Shown: piece by piece, positions 36,695 through 44,663 of the stretch
Layout of the letters: each line of letters starts with the position of its first letter
How positions within the stretch are numbered: the stretch's first letter is position 1
DNA from: Sulfitobacter sp. S190
Lineage (GTDB): Bacteria > Pseudomonadota > Alphaproteobacteria > Rhodobacterales > Rhodobacteraceae
Direction of reading: 5' to 3'
NCBI RefSeq assembly: GCF_025141935.1
Contig: NZ_CP081120.1
Coordinates: 2,356,001 to 2,420,000 of the forward strand
DNA length: 64,000 nucleotides
The notes under the pieces: model-generated
Told to the model about the DNA's origin: nothing
Databases searched by the model: none
What the model saw: only the letters and a program-made list of their open reading frames with translations
Position numbers and translations under genes: made by a program

Positions 36695-37645
36695 ATGCCG
36701 CTCATTCAACTGGAAGCACGCGATGGCGTGCTGCGCCTTTTTGGTGCGAGCCCCCCTGCGGCCTGCGTTCTGCGCGGTGCGGCCCGCCGTGCGCGGCGCA
36801 TCATCGTGATGGTGCACGGAGCGAAATACGCACCGGGCGATCCGCACCATTGCCCGCACCGCAAAATCCTCGGGCCGCGGGGTTGGGCGGCGCATCTGGG
36901 CGCGGACCCCGACACCTTGCTGGTGGCCTTTGGCTGGCACGCGCGCGGTGGCCTGCGTCTGGCCCAAGTGCAGGCACGCCGGGACGGCAAACTGCTGGCG
37001 CGGACCTTGCGCCATCTGCGTGCCGCTGGCCTTCTCCCACCGGTTCGGATCATGGCCCATTCGCTCGGGGCCAGCCTCGCGCTGGAGGCGCTGCACCACG
37101 CGCCTGCGCAGAGCGTCGGGCGCATGCTGCTGCTCAATGCTGCTGTTCACCGCGATCTGGCGCATGATGCCATGCTGACCCCGGCAGGCCGAAACGCCGA
37201 GTTGGTCCACCTGAGGAGCGGCGAGAACCTTCTGTTCGATCTCGCGTTCGAGCGGATGATCCCCGGTGCGGGTGCCTTGGGGCGCGGGCCACTCTGTCTG
37301 CCGTGGACGGCGGATGTACGCATCGATTGCCCGCGAAGCCTGGCGGCCCTGGCGCGGCTCGGGTATCCGCTGGCGGCGCCGCTGCGCCGGGTGTGCCACT
37401 GGTCCGCCTACACCCGCCCCGGTGTCATGCGCCTCAACGCGGCGCTGCTGAACGACGCCAATGCCCTGCCCCTGCGCACGCTGCAGCGGCTGGACGCGCA
37501 GGATGCCGCCGCCCCCCTTGCCCCTGCCGGTCAAACGCGCATCATGCCCAAAGCGCATGCGACAGGGAAATTTGCACATGACCACACCCATCGATCTGTA
37601 TTTCTGGCCAACGCCCAACGGGTGGAAGGTGTCCGTCTGTCTTGA
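36695..37645 (+). CDS. Alpha/beta hydrolase-fold protein
   Basis: A 316-residue protein with an alpha/beta hydrolase core: oxyanion strand RIIVMVHGAKYAPGDPHHCPHRKI and nucleophile elbow RIMAHSLGASLALEAL (GxSxG form AHSLGA), then RMLLLNAAVHRDLAHD. The acid and histidine partners are not certain. No signal peptide is evident and the substrate is unknown. Its last 68 bases overlap the next gene, an unusually long overlap. RNA-binding or esterase roles cannot be separated from sequence alone. Confidence 0.72.
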   Translation: MPLIQLEARDGVLRLFGASPPAACVLRGAARRARRIIVMVHGAKYAPGDPHHCPHRKILGPRGWAAHLGADPDTLLVAFGWHARGGLRLAQVQARRDGKLLARTLRHLRAAGLLPPVRIMAHSLGASLALEALHHAPAQSVGRMLLLNAAVHRDLAHDAMLTPAGRNAELVHLRSGENLLFDLAFERMIPGAGALGRGPLCLPWTADVRIDCPRSLAALARLGYPLAAPLRRVCHWSAYTRPGVMRLNAALLNDANALPLRTLQRLDAQDAAAPLAPAGQTRIMPKAHATGKFAHDHTHRSVFLANAQRVEGVRLS

Positions 37646-38273
37646 GGAAATGGGTCTGCCCTATACCACCCACCTGATCGACATCGGCGCAGGCGCGCAG
37701 TTCACGCCGGCGTTTCTGGACATCTCGCCAAACAACCGGATGCCCGCCATCGTCGACCCCGTGGGGCCGGATGGCGCGCCGGTCGCGCTGTTCGAAAGTG
37801 GTGCCATTTTGCAGTATCTGGCGCGCAAGACCGGCCAGTTCTATGGCGAAACCGAACGTGACCGGATTGCCGTCGACATGTGGCTGATGTGGCAGATGGG
37901 CGGTCTGGGCCCCATGGCCGGGCAAGCGCACCATTTTCTCAAATACGCTCCCGCGATGGACCCGCCGCAGGATCTGCCCTATGCCAAGGACCGCTACCGC
38001 ACCGAAGTGGCGCGGCTCTACGGTGTGCTGGACCGGCAGCTGGCCCTTCATCCGTTTGTCGCAGGTGATTTTGTGTCGATCGCGGATTACGCGATCTGGG
38101 GGTGGGCGTCGCTTTGGGAAGGCCAACAGCAGACGCTTGACGACAAGCCCAACATGGCGCGGTGGTTGCAGGACATGGGCGCCCGCCCCGGTGTTCAGGC
38201 AGGCCGCGCACTGCACGCCGAAAAGCGTGGCGACTTCAAGAAAGACGCGCAGGACACGCTGTTCAAGCGCTAG
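37578..38273 (+). CDS. Glutathione S-transferase family protein (YfcG/YghU-like)
   Basis: A 231-residue GST. The thioredoxin-fold domain opens IDLYFWPTPNGWKVSVCLEEMGLPY, close to the disulphide-bond oxidoreductase YfcG of E. coli, which reduces disulphides using glutathione and has a Thr/Asn rather than Cys/Ser near the active site. ESGAILQYLARKTGQFY marks the glutathione-binding end of that domain, and the all-helical domain fills the rest. The ATG at 37578 sits after AGGGAA inside the tail of the preceding gene. Confidence 0.9.
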   Translation: MTTPIDLYFWPTPNGWKVSVCLEEMGLPYTTHLIDIGAGAQFTPAFLDISPNNRMPAIVDPVGPDGAPVALFESGAILQYLARKTGQFYGETERDRIAVDMWLMWQMGGLGPMAGQAHHFLKYAPAMDPPQDLPYAKDRYRTEVARLYGVLDRQLALHPFVAGDFVSIADYAIWGWASLWEGQQQTLDDKPNMARWLQDMGARPGVQAGRALHAEKRGDFKKDAQDTLFKR

Positions 38274-38896
38274 CCGTCGGCGCTGTCGCGGCCGGTGCCG
38301 TCTTCTTCGATCACGTAGGATTGCAGCGCGGCGAATTGCCAGAACAGGAACCCCATGAGCGCGACGGGGAAAGCGAATGTTTCGATCTTGACCCACGCGT
38401 CGGTCGACATGGTGCGCCAGACAAATTCGTTGGCGCAGGCCAGTATCACAAAAGCCAGTGTCAAACGGCGGGTCAGGATCATCCAGCCTTCGTGCCGCAT
38501 CGGCATCACATCGGCCATCACGAATTCGAGCCACGACCGCCCCCGCGCCAGACCGATGGCCAGTATGGCTGCGAGAAAGCCGTAGACGATTGTGGTCTTC
38601 ATCTTGAAAAACCGCTCATCGTTGAACCATGCCGTCAGGCCGCCGAAAAAGATGACCATGAAGGCCGTGAAGACCTGCATGCGGCTGAGCTGTCCTGTCA
38701 GCGCCCACAAGAGGCCCATCGCGATCAGCAAGATCGGCACAAAGACCACGGCGGCCACGATGAAGCCGCTGTATTCGGTGCCGCCCCAGACAAACACGTC
38801 GTCCTTGATACGCAGGTAAAGCACGAAAAACACGAGCGTCGGGCCCAGTTCCAGCGCCTGTTTGAGAAAGGGGTTGATGTGTTTCTGCGTCGCCAT
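38270..38896 (-). CDS. yciB: Inner membrane septation protein A family (YciB)
   Basis: A 208-residue membrane protein with about five helices and the YciB/IspZ pattern KQALELGPTLVFFVLYLR, TGQLSRMQVFTAFMVIFFGGLTAWFNDERFFKMKTTIVY, then LTRRLTLAFVILACANEFVWR. YciB proteins affect cell envelope synthesis and septation in enterobacteria and Shigella; the older name intracellular septation protein A comes from there. It overlaps the convergent GST stop by four bases and is followed upstream by an EamA transporter five bases away on the same strand. Confidence 0.93.
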   Translation of the reverse strand: MATQKHINPFLKQALELGPTLVFFVLYLRIKDDVFVWGGTEYSGFIVAAVVFVPILLIAMGLLWALTGQLSRMQVFTAFMVIFFGGLTAWFNDERFFKMKTTIVYGFLAAILAIGLARGRSWLEFVMADVMPMRHEGWMILTRRLTLAFVILACANEFVWRTMSTDAWVKIETFAFPVALMGFLFWQFAALQSYVIEEDGTGRDSADG

Positions 38897-38901
38897 GGGC
38901 G

Positions 38902-39804
38902 TCAGCCTCCGAATTCTACAATGACCGCACCAAGGGCGATTAACGTCATCAGCGCGACCCTGCGCGGGCCGACCGTTTCCTTGAGCACCAGCCAGCCAAT
39001 CACTGCGGCAAAGACGGTGGATGTTTCCCTCAGTATCGCGGCCTCGCCCACCTTATCAAGGCGGGTGGCCATCATGATCGCCCCGAAACTGGCGAATGCG
39101 ACGATACCGCCCACCACGCCCCGCGCCATCAGGGGGCCGGGTGCGGGGCGGTCGGGCATCGCGCGCCAGCGGCGATAGGCCAGTATAGGGAACAAAAAGC
39201 CGTCGATCATGAAAAACCACGCCAGAAAAGTAAACGGGTTGGCGGTGGCCCGGATGCCGTAGGCATCGAACGTGGTATAAAGCGCCACGAAAAGCCCCGT
39301 GATGACCGCCAGCCCCAGCGCCGCGTTGAGCGTTTCGCGCTCGGTCTCGAGAAAAATCATGTTGTAGAGCGCAAGACCGAAGATGCCGGCCATCAGCACA
39401 ACCACCCCGAGCCATTGCACCAGCGTGAATGTCTCGGCAAAGATCAGATATGCGCCCAGCACCGTAAAGAGCGGCCCCGTCCCCCGCACCACCGGATAGA
39501 CCACCGTGTACGCGCCCTTGGTATAGGCCTGGGCCTGCAGCAGTTTGTAGCCGACGTGGATCACCCAGACGCCGGCAAAGATGGGCCACATGTGCGGTTC
39601 GGGCCAGGGCACCACGAAAAGCGCGAAGGGGGCGGCCATCACGCAATAGGAGGCGTCAATCGCCCCGCGCGACAGCCACGGATCGTGCCGCCCTTTTTGC
39701 AGGGCCCCGAAAACAGCGTGCAGGAACGCGGCCATGAGCGCCAGCACCAGCGCCACGCGGCTGCCCGTTCCGGTCCCCTCGATAGAGATGAGCCAGTCGG
39801 TCAC
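38902..39804 (-). CDS. EamA family transporter
   Basis: A 300-residue membrane protein with about ten hydrophobic segments in two EamA repeats (RVALVLALMAAFLHAVFGALQKG; later IFGLALYNMIFLETERETLN and GGIVAFASFGAIMMATRLDKVGEAAILRETSTVFAAVIGWLVLKE). The motif ILRETSTVFAAVIGWLVLKE is the typical C-terminal EamA signature. Start is GTG 39804. It lies between ftsY and yciB on one strand with gaps of 42 and 5 bases, so all three may be co-transcribed. Transported substrate is unknown. Confidence 0.87.
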   Translation of the reverse strand: MTDWLISIEGTGTGSRVALVLALMAAFLHAVFGALQKGRHDPWLSRGAIDASYCVMAAPFALFVVPWPEPHMWPIFAGVWVIHVGYKLLQAQAYTKGAYTVVYPVVRGTGPLFTVLGAYLIFAETFTLVQWLGVVVLMAGIFGLALYNMIFLETERETLNAALGLAVITGLFVALYTTFDAYGIRATANPFTFLAWFFMIDGFLFPILAYRRWRAMPDRPAPGPLMARGVVGGIVAFASFGAIMMATRLDKVGEAAILRETSTVFAAVIGWLVLKETVGPRRVALMTLIALGAVIVEFGG

Positions 39805-39846
39805 CGCTGCGGGCTTTGTCGCGAAGGCAAAGGCATGTGCGGACCC

Positions 39847-41379
39847 CTAGCGGTCCACACCCGTGAGTGCATCGGCAAATTCTTCGGGATCGAACGGCGC
39901 AAGATCGTCGATCTGTTCGCCCACGCCGATGGCGTGGATGGGCAGGCCGAACTGGTCTGCCAGCGCCACGAGCACGCCCCCTTTGGCGGTGCCGTCGAGT
40001 TTTGTCATCACGAGGCCGGAGACATCGGAAATTTCCTGAAAGACCTTGACCTGATTGACCGCGTTCTGCCCCGTCGTCGCGTCCAGCACCAACAGCGTGT
40101 TGTGCGGCGCATCGAGGTCTTTCTTGCGAATGACGCGCACGATCTTAGCCAGCTCCTCCATCAGGTCGGAGCGGTTTTGCAGCCGACCGGCGGTGTCGAT
40201 CATCAGCAGGTCGGCGCCGTCTTCCTGCGCGCGGCCCATCGCGTCAAAGGCAAGGCTCGCGGGGTCCGAGCCTTCGGGAGCCGTCAGCACCGGCACGCCG
40301 GCACGCTCGCCCCAGACCTGAAGCTGCTCGACCGCGGCGGCGCGAAAGGTATCACCCGCGGCAATCACGACCTTTTTGCCCGCTGCACGGAACTGGCTGG
40401 CCAATTTGCCGATGGTGGTGGTTTTGCCCGATCCGTTGACGCCAACGACCAGCACCACCTGCGGCGTCTTGGAATAAAGCGGCAGGGGTTTGGCGACGGG
40501 CTCCATGATGCGTGCGATTTCGGAGGACATCAGCGCCTTGATCTCGTCAACCGAGAGTTTTCGGCCCAACCGTCCTTCTGCCATGTTGGCGGTCACCCGC
40601 ATGGCCGTATCGACGCCCATATCGGCGGTGATCAGCAGCTCTTCGAGCTGCTCGAGCATGTCGTCGTCCAGCACGCGGCGCATGACGGGCGCGGCCGTGC
40701 GGCCCATCAGACGGCCAAGAATGCCGGTTTTGCGGGCAGGCTCTTCGGGAACGCTCGCCATCGGGGCAACGGGCGTCAGGGTCGTGCGCAGCGGTTCGGG
40801 CGCAGGCGGGGCAGATTGCACAGCGCGGCTTTCGGCCTCTACCGCAGCCTGAGCTTCCGCTTCTGCAGCGGCTTGGGCTTCCGCTTCTGCAGCGGCTTGG
40901 GCTTCCGCCTCGGCGGCGCGGCTTTCGGCCTCTGCCGCGGCTTGGGCTTCCGCCTCGGCGGCGGCGCGGGCGGTGGCCTCTGCTGTGGCCTGTTGCGCGG
41001 CCTCTTCGGCCTGCCGGGTGGCCTCGGCCTGTGCTTCGGCATCAACCTGCTCGCGCGCGCGGCGGGCTGCTTCCTCGGCTGCCTGCGCCTGACGACGCTC
41101 TTCCTGCGCCACACGGTCGGCTTCGCGCATTGCCGCGTCGGCGGCGGCACGCTGGGCGGCTTGCGCTTGCGCGGCGGCATCATGGTCCGGCGCGGGGGCA
41201 GGTTCGGACGCACCGTGATCCACGGCCTCGGGCACGTCCTCGATTGCTTCGGCGGGGGTTTCCATCACCGTATCGACCGGTTCCTCGACGCCGCCGTCGT
41301 TGACAATCGCCTCCAGCCCCTCGTCCAGTTTGGAGGAGGATTTGAACAGACGGTCTTTGAGTTTTTTGAAAAACGCCAC
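39847..41379 (-). CDS. ftsY: Signal recognition particle receptor FtsY
   Basis: The 510-residue SRP receptor that delivers ribosome-nascent chains to the translocon. The C-terminal NG GTPase (about 215-505) has GVNGSGKTTTIGKLA (G1), DTFRAAAVEQLQVW, DTAGRLQN (G3) and TKLDGTAKGG (G4). The N-terminal A domain is long and alanine/glutamate rich, with tandem AAAEAEAQ-type repeats encoded partly by identical 24-base units. This acidic, helical region is the membrane-targeting tail, variable among species. Confidence 0.96.
   Translation of the reverse strand: MAFFKKLKDRLFKSSSKLDEGLEAIVNDGGVEEPVDTVMETPAEAIEDVPEAVDHGASEPAPAPDHDAAAQAQAAQRAAADAAMREADRVAQEERRQAQAAEEAARRAREQVDAEAQAEATRQAEEAAQQATAEATARAAAEAEAQAAAEAESRAAEAEAQAAAEAEAQAAAEAEAQAAVEAESRAVQSAPPAPEPLRTTLTPVAPMASVPEEPARKTGILGRLMGRTAAPVMRRVLDDDMLEQLEELLITADMGVDTAMRVTANMAEGRLGRKLSVDEIKALMSSEIARIMEPVAKPLPLYSKTPQVVLVVGVNGSGKTTTIGKLASQFRAAGKKVVIAAGDTFRAAAVEQLQVWGERAGVPVLTAPEGSDPASLAFDAMGRAQEDGADLLMIDTAGRLQNRSDLMEELAKIVRVIRKKDLDAPHNTLLVLDATTGQNAVNQVKVFQEISDVSGLVMTKLDGTAKGGVLVALADQFGLPIHAIGVGEQIDDLAPFDPEEFADALTGVDR
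40836..40985. repeat. Tandem 24-bp repeat inside ftsY
   Basis: Two identical 24-base units occupy 40860-40883 and 40884-40907, with a diverged copy before them (40836-40859) and further degenerate copies up to about 40985. They encode the alternating Ala-Glu-Ala-Gln heptad-like stretches of the FtsY A domain. Copy number could vary between strains by slippage. Confidence 0.85.
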
Positions 41380-41487
41380 GCGGCAGCACTCCGGTTTTGG
41401 TCTGAACCTGATCTAACCCCTTGTGCCGCCGGATGGAAGGGACACGCGGACGATTGACAGGGCGCGCCCCAGCGGCCACGAAAGGGT

Positions 41488-42369
41488 GTGCGTGTGACCT
41501 TTCTTCTGATTGCCCTTGTCTGGGCGGGCACGGCAGCCGCCGGGCCGCCGCAGAAACACTGCTCGACCGGGAAATGGGGCCATGCCCATTGCATCCGCAC
41601 GGCGCATTTTGCCCACGACACCTGCCGCGCGATCGAGACTTTTTCCGCCCGTCACGGGCTCGACACAGGGTTCTTCGCACGTCTGATCTGGCAGGAAAGC
41701 CGGTTTGACCCGAACGCCCTGAGCCCCGCAAACGCGCGTGGCATTGCGCAGTTCATTCCCTCGACGGCGCGGCTGCGCGGGTTGAAAGATCCGTATAACC
41801 CGGCAGATGCGCTGGAGCATTCAGCCCAATACCTCGCCGAGATGGTCCGCCGGTATGGCAACGAAGGCATGGCGGCGATCGGCTACAACGGTGGCGAGCG
41901 GCGGGCGGAAGGGTTTCTGGAAGGCAAGGGTCTGGCCCGCGAAACGGTGAACTATGTCCCGATCATCACCGGGCTGAGCGCGGAGCAATGGCGCGATGCA
42001 CCGCCGCAGGCGCATGATTTCCGGCTGTCGAAAACCGAAGCCTTTTACCCCGCCTGCTTGCAGATGGCCAAGAACCGCAAGCTGACCCCGTTGAAGCGAC
42101 CGCCGCCAAAGCTGAAGCCTTGGGGCGTCCAGATCGGATTTGGCACGTCACGGGACGCGGCACGCCGCAAGATCGCCGGACAGACACGGGCCTGCCGGAG
42201 CCTTGTCCAGCGCGAGAAACTGGATCTGGTCTACGTCAAGAACCGGGTTTCGGGCCGCAAGGGGTATTACTTCGGACGGTTGGGCCGCAACACGCGGGGC
42301 GGCGCGCAAAAGCTGTGTCGCCAGCTGCAGGCACGCGGGTGCAAATGCCTCGTGCAGCGCAACAAATAG
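41488..42369 (+). CDS. Lytic transglycosylase (SLT family) with C-terminal SPOR-like domain
   Basis: A 293-residue exported enzyme. A short signal peptide (VTFLLIALVWAGTAAA) precedes an SLT domain with the catalytic glutamate in FARLIWQESRFDPNALSPANARGIAQFIPSTARLRGL and AAIGYNGGERRAEGFL. It cleaves peptidoglycan glycan strands with anhydromuramic acid formation. The C-terminal 80 residues (WGVQIGFGTSRDAARRKIAGQTRACRSLV) look like a SPOR-type peptidoglycan-binding repeat. Start is a GTG: 41488 or 41494, the second being better spaced from AAAGGG. Confidence 0.86.
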   Translation: MRVTFLLIALVWAGTAAAGPPQKHCSTGKWGHAHCIRTAHFAHDTCRAIETFSARHGLDTGFFARLIWQESRFDPNALSPANARGIAQFIPSTARLRGLKDPYNPADALEHSAQYLAEMVRRYGNEGMAAIGYNGGERRAEGFLEGKGLARETVNYVPIITGLSAEQWRDAPPQAHDFRLSKTEAFYPACLQMAKNRKLTPLKRPPPKLKPWGVQIGFGTSRDAARRKIAGQTRACRSLVQREKLDLVYVKNRVSGRKGYYFGRLGRNTRGGAQKLCRQLQARGCKCLVQRNK

Positions 42370-42371
42370 CC

Positions 42372-44072
42372 TCAGATTTCGTCGCCGAAGTGTTTCATCG
42401 TCAACCGGATCGGGTTCGGCGCCGCCTGCCCCAGACCGCAAATCGACGCATCCACCATCGCCTGGCTTAGCTCTTCGAGCAGGCCGCGATCCCACGTGTC
42501 GGCTTCCATCAGCTTGACCGCCTTTTCACAGCCCACACGGCAGGGCGTGCACTGGCCGCAGCTTTCGTCCTCGAAGAAACGCAGCATGTTGAGTGCAGCA
42601 GCGCGCGCGCTGTCGTCTTGTGACAGCACGACCACCGCGGCGGACCCGATGAAACTGTCATGCGGTTGCAGCGTGTCAAAATCCAGCGGAATGTCGTTCA
42701 TCGAGGCGGGCAGAAGGCCGGACGACGGGCCGCCGGGCTGATAGGCCTTGAAGCTGTGACCCTCGGCCATGCCGCCGGCGGCCTCGATCACGTCCATGAT
42801 CGTCGAGCCTGCGGGCAGCAGATGGACACCGGGGCGCGCGACGCGGCCCGAGACGGAATAGCTGCGCAGGCCCGTGCGGCCGTTCTTTTCGACAGAATTG
42901 AGGATTTCGGGACCTTCACGGCAGACCCGCGCGATCCAGTGCAGGGTTTCGACATTGTGCACGAGGGTCGGACGGCCGAAAATGCCAACCTGCGCCACAA
43001 AAGGCGGCCGGTGGCGCGGCAGGCCGCGCTTGCCCTCGATGCTTTCGATCATCGCGGATTCTTCGCCGCAGATATAGGCGCCCGCGCCGCGGCGCAGATC
43101 GATATAGCCTTTCTCGACGATACCTGTCGCCTCGAGCGCGGCAATTTCGCGCGCCAGAATATGCAGCACGGCGGGGTATTCATCCCGCATATAGATAAAG
43201 GCGCGATCGGCCTCGACTGCCCATGCGGCGATCAGCATCCCTTCGAGAAACAGATGCGGGGTCCGTTCGAGGTAGTAGCGGTCCTTGAAGGTGCCCGGTT
43301 CGCCCTCGTCGCCGTTCACGGCGAGATAGCGCACGCCGTCATTGGCGCGCACGAAGCCCCATTTTTTGCCCGACGGAAAGCCCGCGCCGCCCAGACCGCG
43401 CAGGCCGGATGCCAGCACCTTGTCCTGCACCGCTTCCCAATCGCCGTGATCGCGCAGATCGGCGAGCGTGGCATAGCCGCCGTCGGCGCGGTAGGCATCG
43501 AGCGTCTGGTAGTCGGGGATGTGGGCGTGCGTGTCGTTCTGCGCGATGGCGGCCTGTACCTTTTCGGGTGTGGCGTGATCGATGTGGTTATGGCCCAGCT
43601 CAAGCACCGGCGCGGTGTCGCACCGCCCCATGCAGGGCGCCCGCAGCACACGGACCTGATGCGGATCAAGCCCCTGTTCGAGCGCCGATTTCAAGGCCTG
43701 CGCGCCCGCCAGTTCGCAGCTGAGGCTGTCGCAGACTCGGATCGTCAGAGCCGGCGGTGGTGTGTCGTCCTCCTTCACCACATCGAAATGGGCATAGAAG
43801 GTCGCGACCTCATAGACCTCGGCCATGCTGAGCCGCATTTCCTCGGCCAGCGCGCGCAGATGCGCGGCGGAGAGATGACCATGGGCATCCTGAATAAGGT
43901 GCAGATGTTCGATCAGCTGGTCGCGGTCGCGCGAACGCTCCCCGAGCAGGTCACGCACCTCGGTCCAGGCATCATCACGCAGCTGGCGGCCCTTCGTGTG
44001 GGTGCGCCCCTTGCCTTTGCCCGATTTCCAGACGCCTTTGCCGGCGCCGTCCTTGGCTGTGTCGAGTGCCAT
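42372..44072 (-). CDS. Fused NuoE/NuoF-like subunit (formate dehydrogenase beta type)
   Basis: A 566-residue fusion. Residues about 30-170 are a thioredoxin-like [2Fe-2S] NuoE/FdsG domain (Cys114, Cys119, Cys147, Cys151), and about 195-560 a NuoF/FdsB flavoprotein: NADH site GLRGLGGAGFPSGKKWGFVR, FMN-contact VNGDEGEPGTFKDR, and [4Fe-4S] ligands CGQCTPCRVGC with the distal Cys in ASICGLGQ. Such fusions are the diaphorase arm of NAD-dependent formate dehydrogenases. No fdsA, fdsC, fdsD or hydrogenase gene is beside it; the downstream neighbour is a convergent transglycosylase. ATG 44072 is nine bases after GGAGG. Confidence 0.85.
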   Translation of the reverse strand: MALDTAKDGAGKGVWKSGKGKGRTHTKGRQLRDDAWTEVRDLLGERSRDRDQLIEHLHLIQDAHGHLSAAHLRALAEEMRLSMAEVYEVATFYAHFDVVKEDDTPPPALTIRVCDSLSCELAGAQALKSALEQGLDPHQVRVLRAPCMGRCDTAPVLELGHNHIDHATPEKVQAAIAQNDTHAHIPDYQTLDAYRADGGYATLADLRDHGDWEAVQDKVLASGLRGLGGAGFPSGKKWGFVRANDGVRYLAVNGDEGEPGTFKDRYYLERTPHLFLEGMLIAAWAVEADRAFIYMRDEYPAVLHILAREIAALEATGIVEKGYIDLRRGAGAYICGEESAMIESIEGKRGLPRHRPPFVAQVGIFGRPTLVHNVETLHWIARVCREGPEILNSVEKNGRTGLRSYSVSGRVARPGVHLLPAGSTIMDVIEAAGGMAEGHSFKAYQPGGPSSGLLPASMNDIPLDFDTLQPHDSFIGSAAVVVLSQDDSARAAALNMLRFFEDESCGQCTPCRVGCEKAVKLMEADTWDRGLLEELSQAMVDASICGLGQAAPNPIRLTMKHFGDEI

Positions 44073-44263
44073 GTGTCGCATCCTCCGCTCGTTCCTTGGC
44101 GGTGTAGCAAAGGGGCGCATGTCCACGACCGCAAAAAACGACAATTTAGCGCCGCTTTGCGCGGTGGTGGGGGCGCGCGCGACGCCGATCGGAAACGGGC
44201 GGGCCTTTGCCAGCGAGGGCCGGGGTGCTGGCGCGGTGGCGCAGGCTCTGGCATGATCGGGCC

Positions 44264-44659
44264 ATGAGACATGCTTTGCCCGCCCTGTGCCTGATGATCG
44301 CCCTGCCCGCTGCGGCGGAGCCACGGATGAGCGCGGCAGAATTCGACGCCTATACCCGGGGCAAAACGCTCTATTACGCTGACGGAGCGGAGCCATACGG
44401 TGCGGAAATCTATCTGCCCGGGCGGCGCGTGCGGTGGTCCTTCCTTGACGGGGAGTGCCGTGACGGAGAGTGGTACGAGGCCGGTGGCTTGATCTGCTTT
44501 GTCTACGAGGACCGCCCCGATGCGCAATGCTGGAGCTTCGAGCGCAGGGCCACGGGGTTGATTGCGCGTTTCGAGAACGATCCCGCCGCAACCGAGCTGT
44601 ATGAGGCGGCAGAACAGGACGAAGAGTTGCTGTGTCTTGGACCCAAGGTCGGGGTTTGA
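44264..44659 (+). CDS. Small secreted protein, paralogue of the protein at 47567-47968
   Basis: A 131-residue protein with a signal peptide (MRHALPALCLMIALPAAAEP) and no known domain that I recognise. The core GKTLYYADGAEPYGAEIYLPGRRVRW, then GECRDGEW, ICFVYEDRPDAQCWSF and a final EELLCLG lines up with the product at 47567-47968. The cysteines (GEC, LIC, AQC, LLC) are probably two disulphides in the periplasm. ATG 44264 starts exactly at the signal peptide. Function unknown. Confidence 0.78.
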   Translation: MRHALPALCLMIALPAAAEPRMSAAEFDAYTRGKTLYYADGAEPYGAEIYLPGRRVRWSFLDGECRDGEWYEAGGLICFVYEDRPDAQCWSFERRATGLIARFENDPAATELYEAAEQDEELLCLGPKVGV

Positions 44660-44663
44660 ACGG

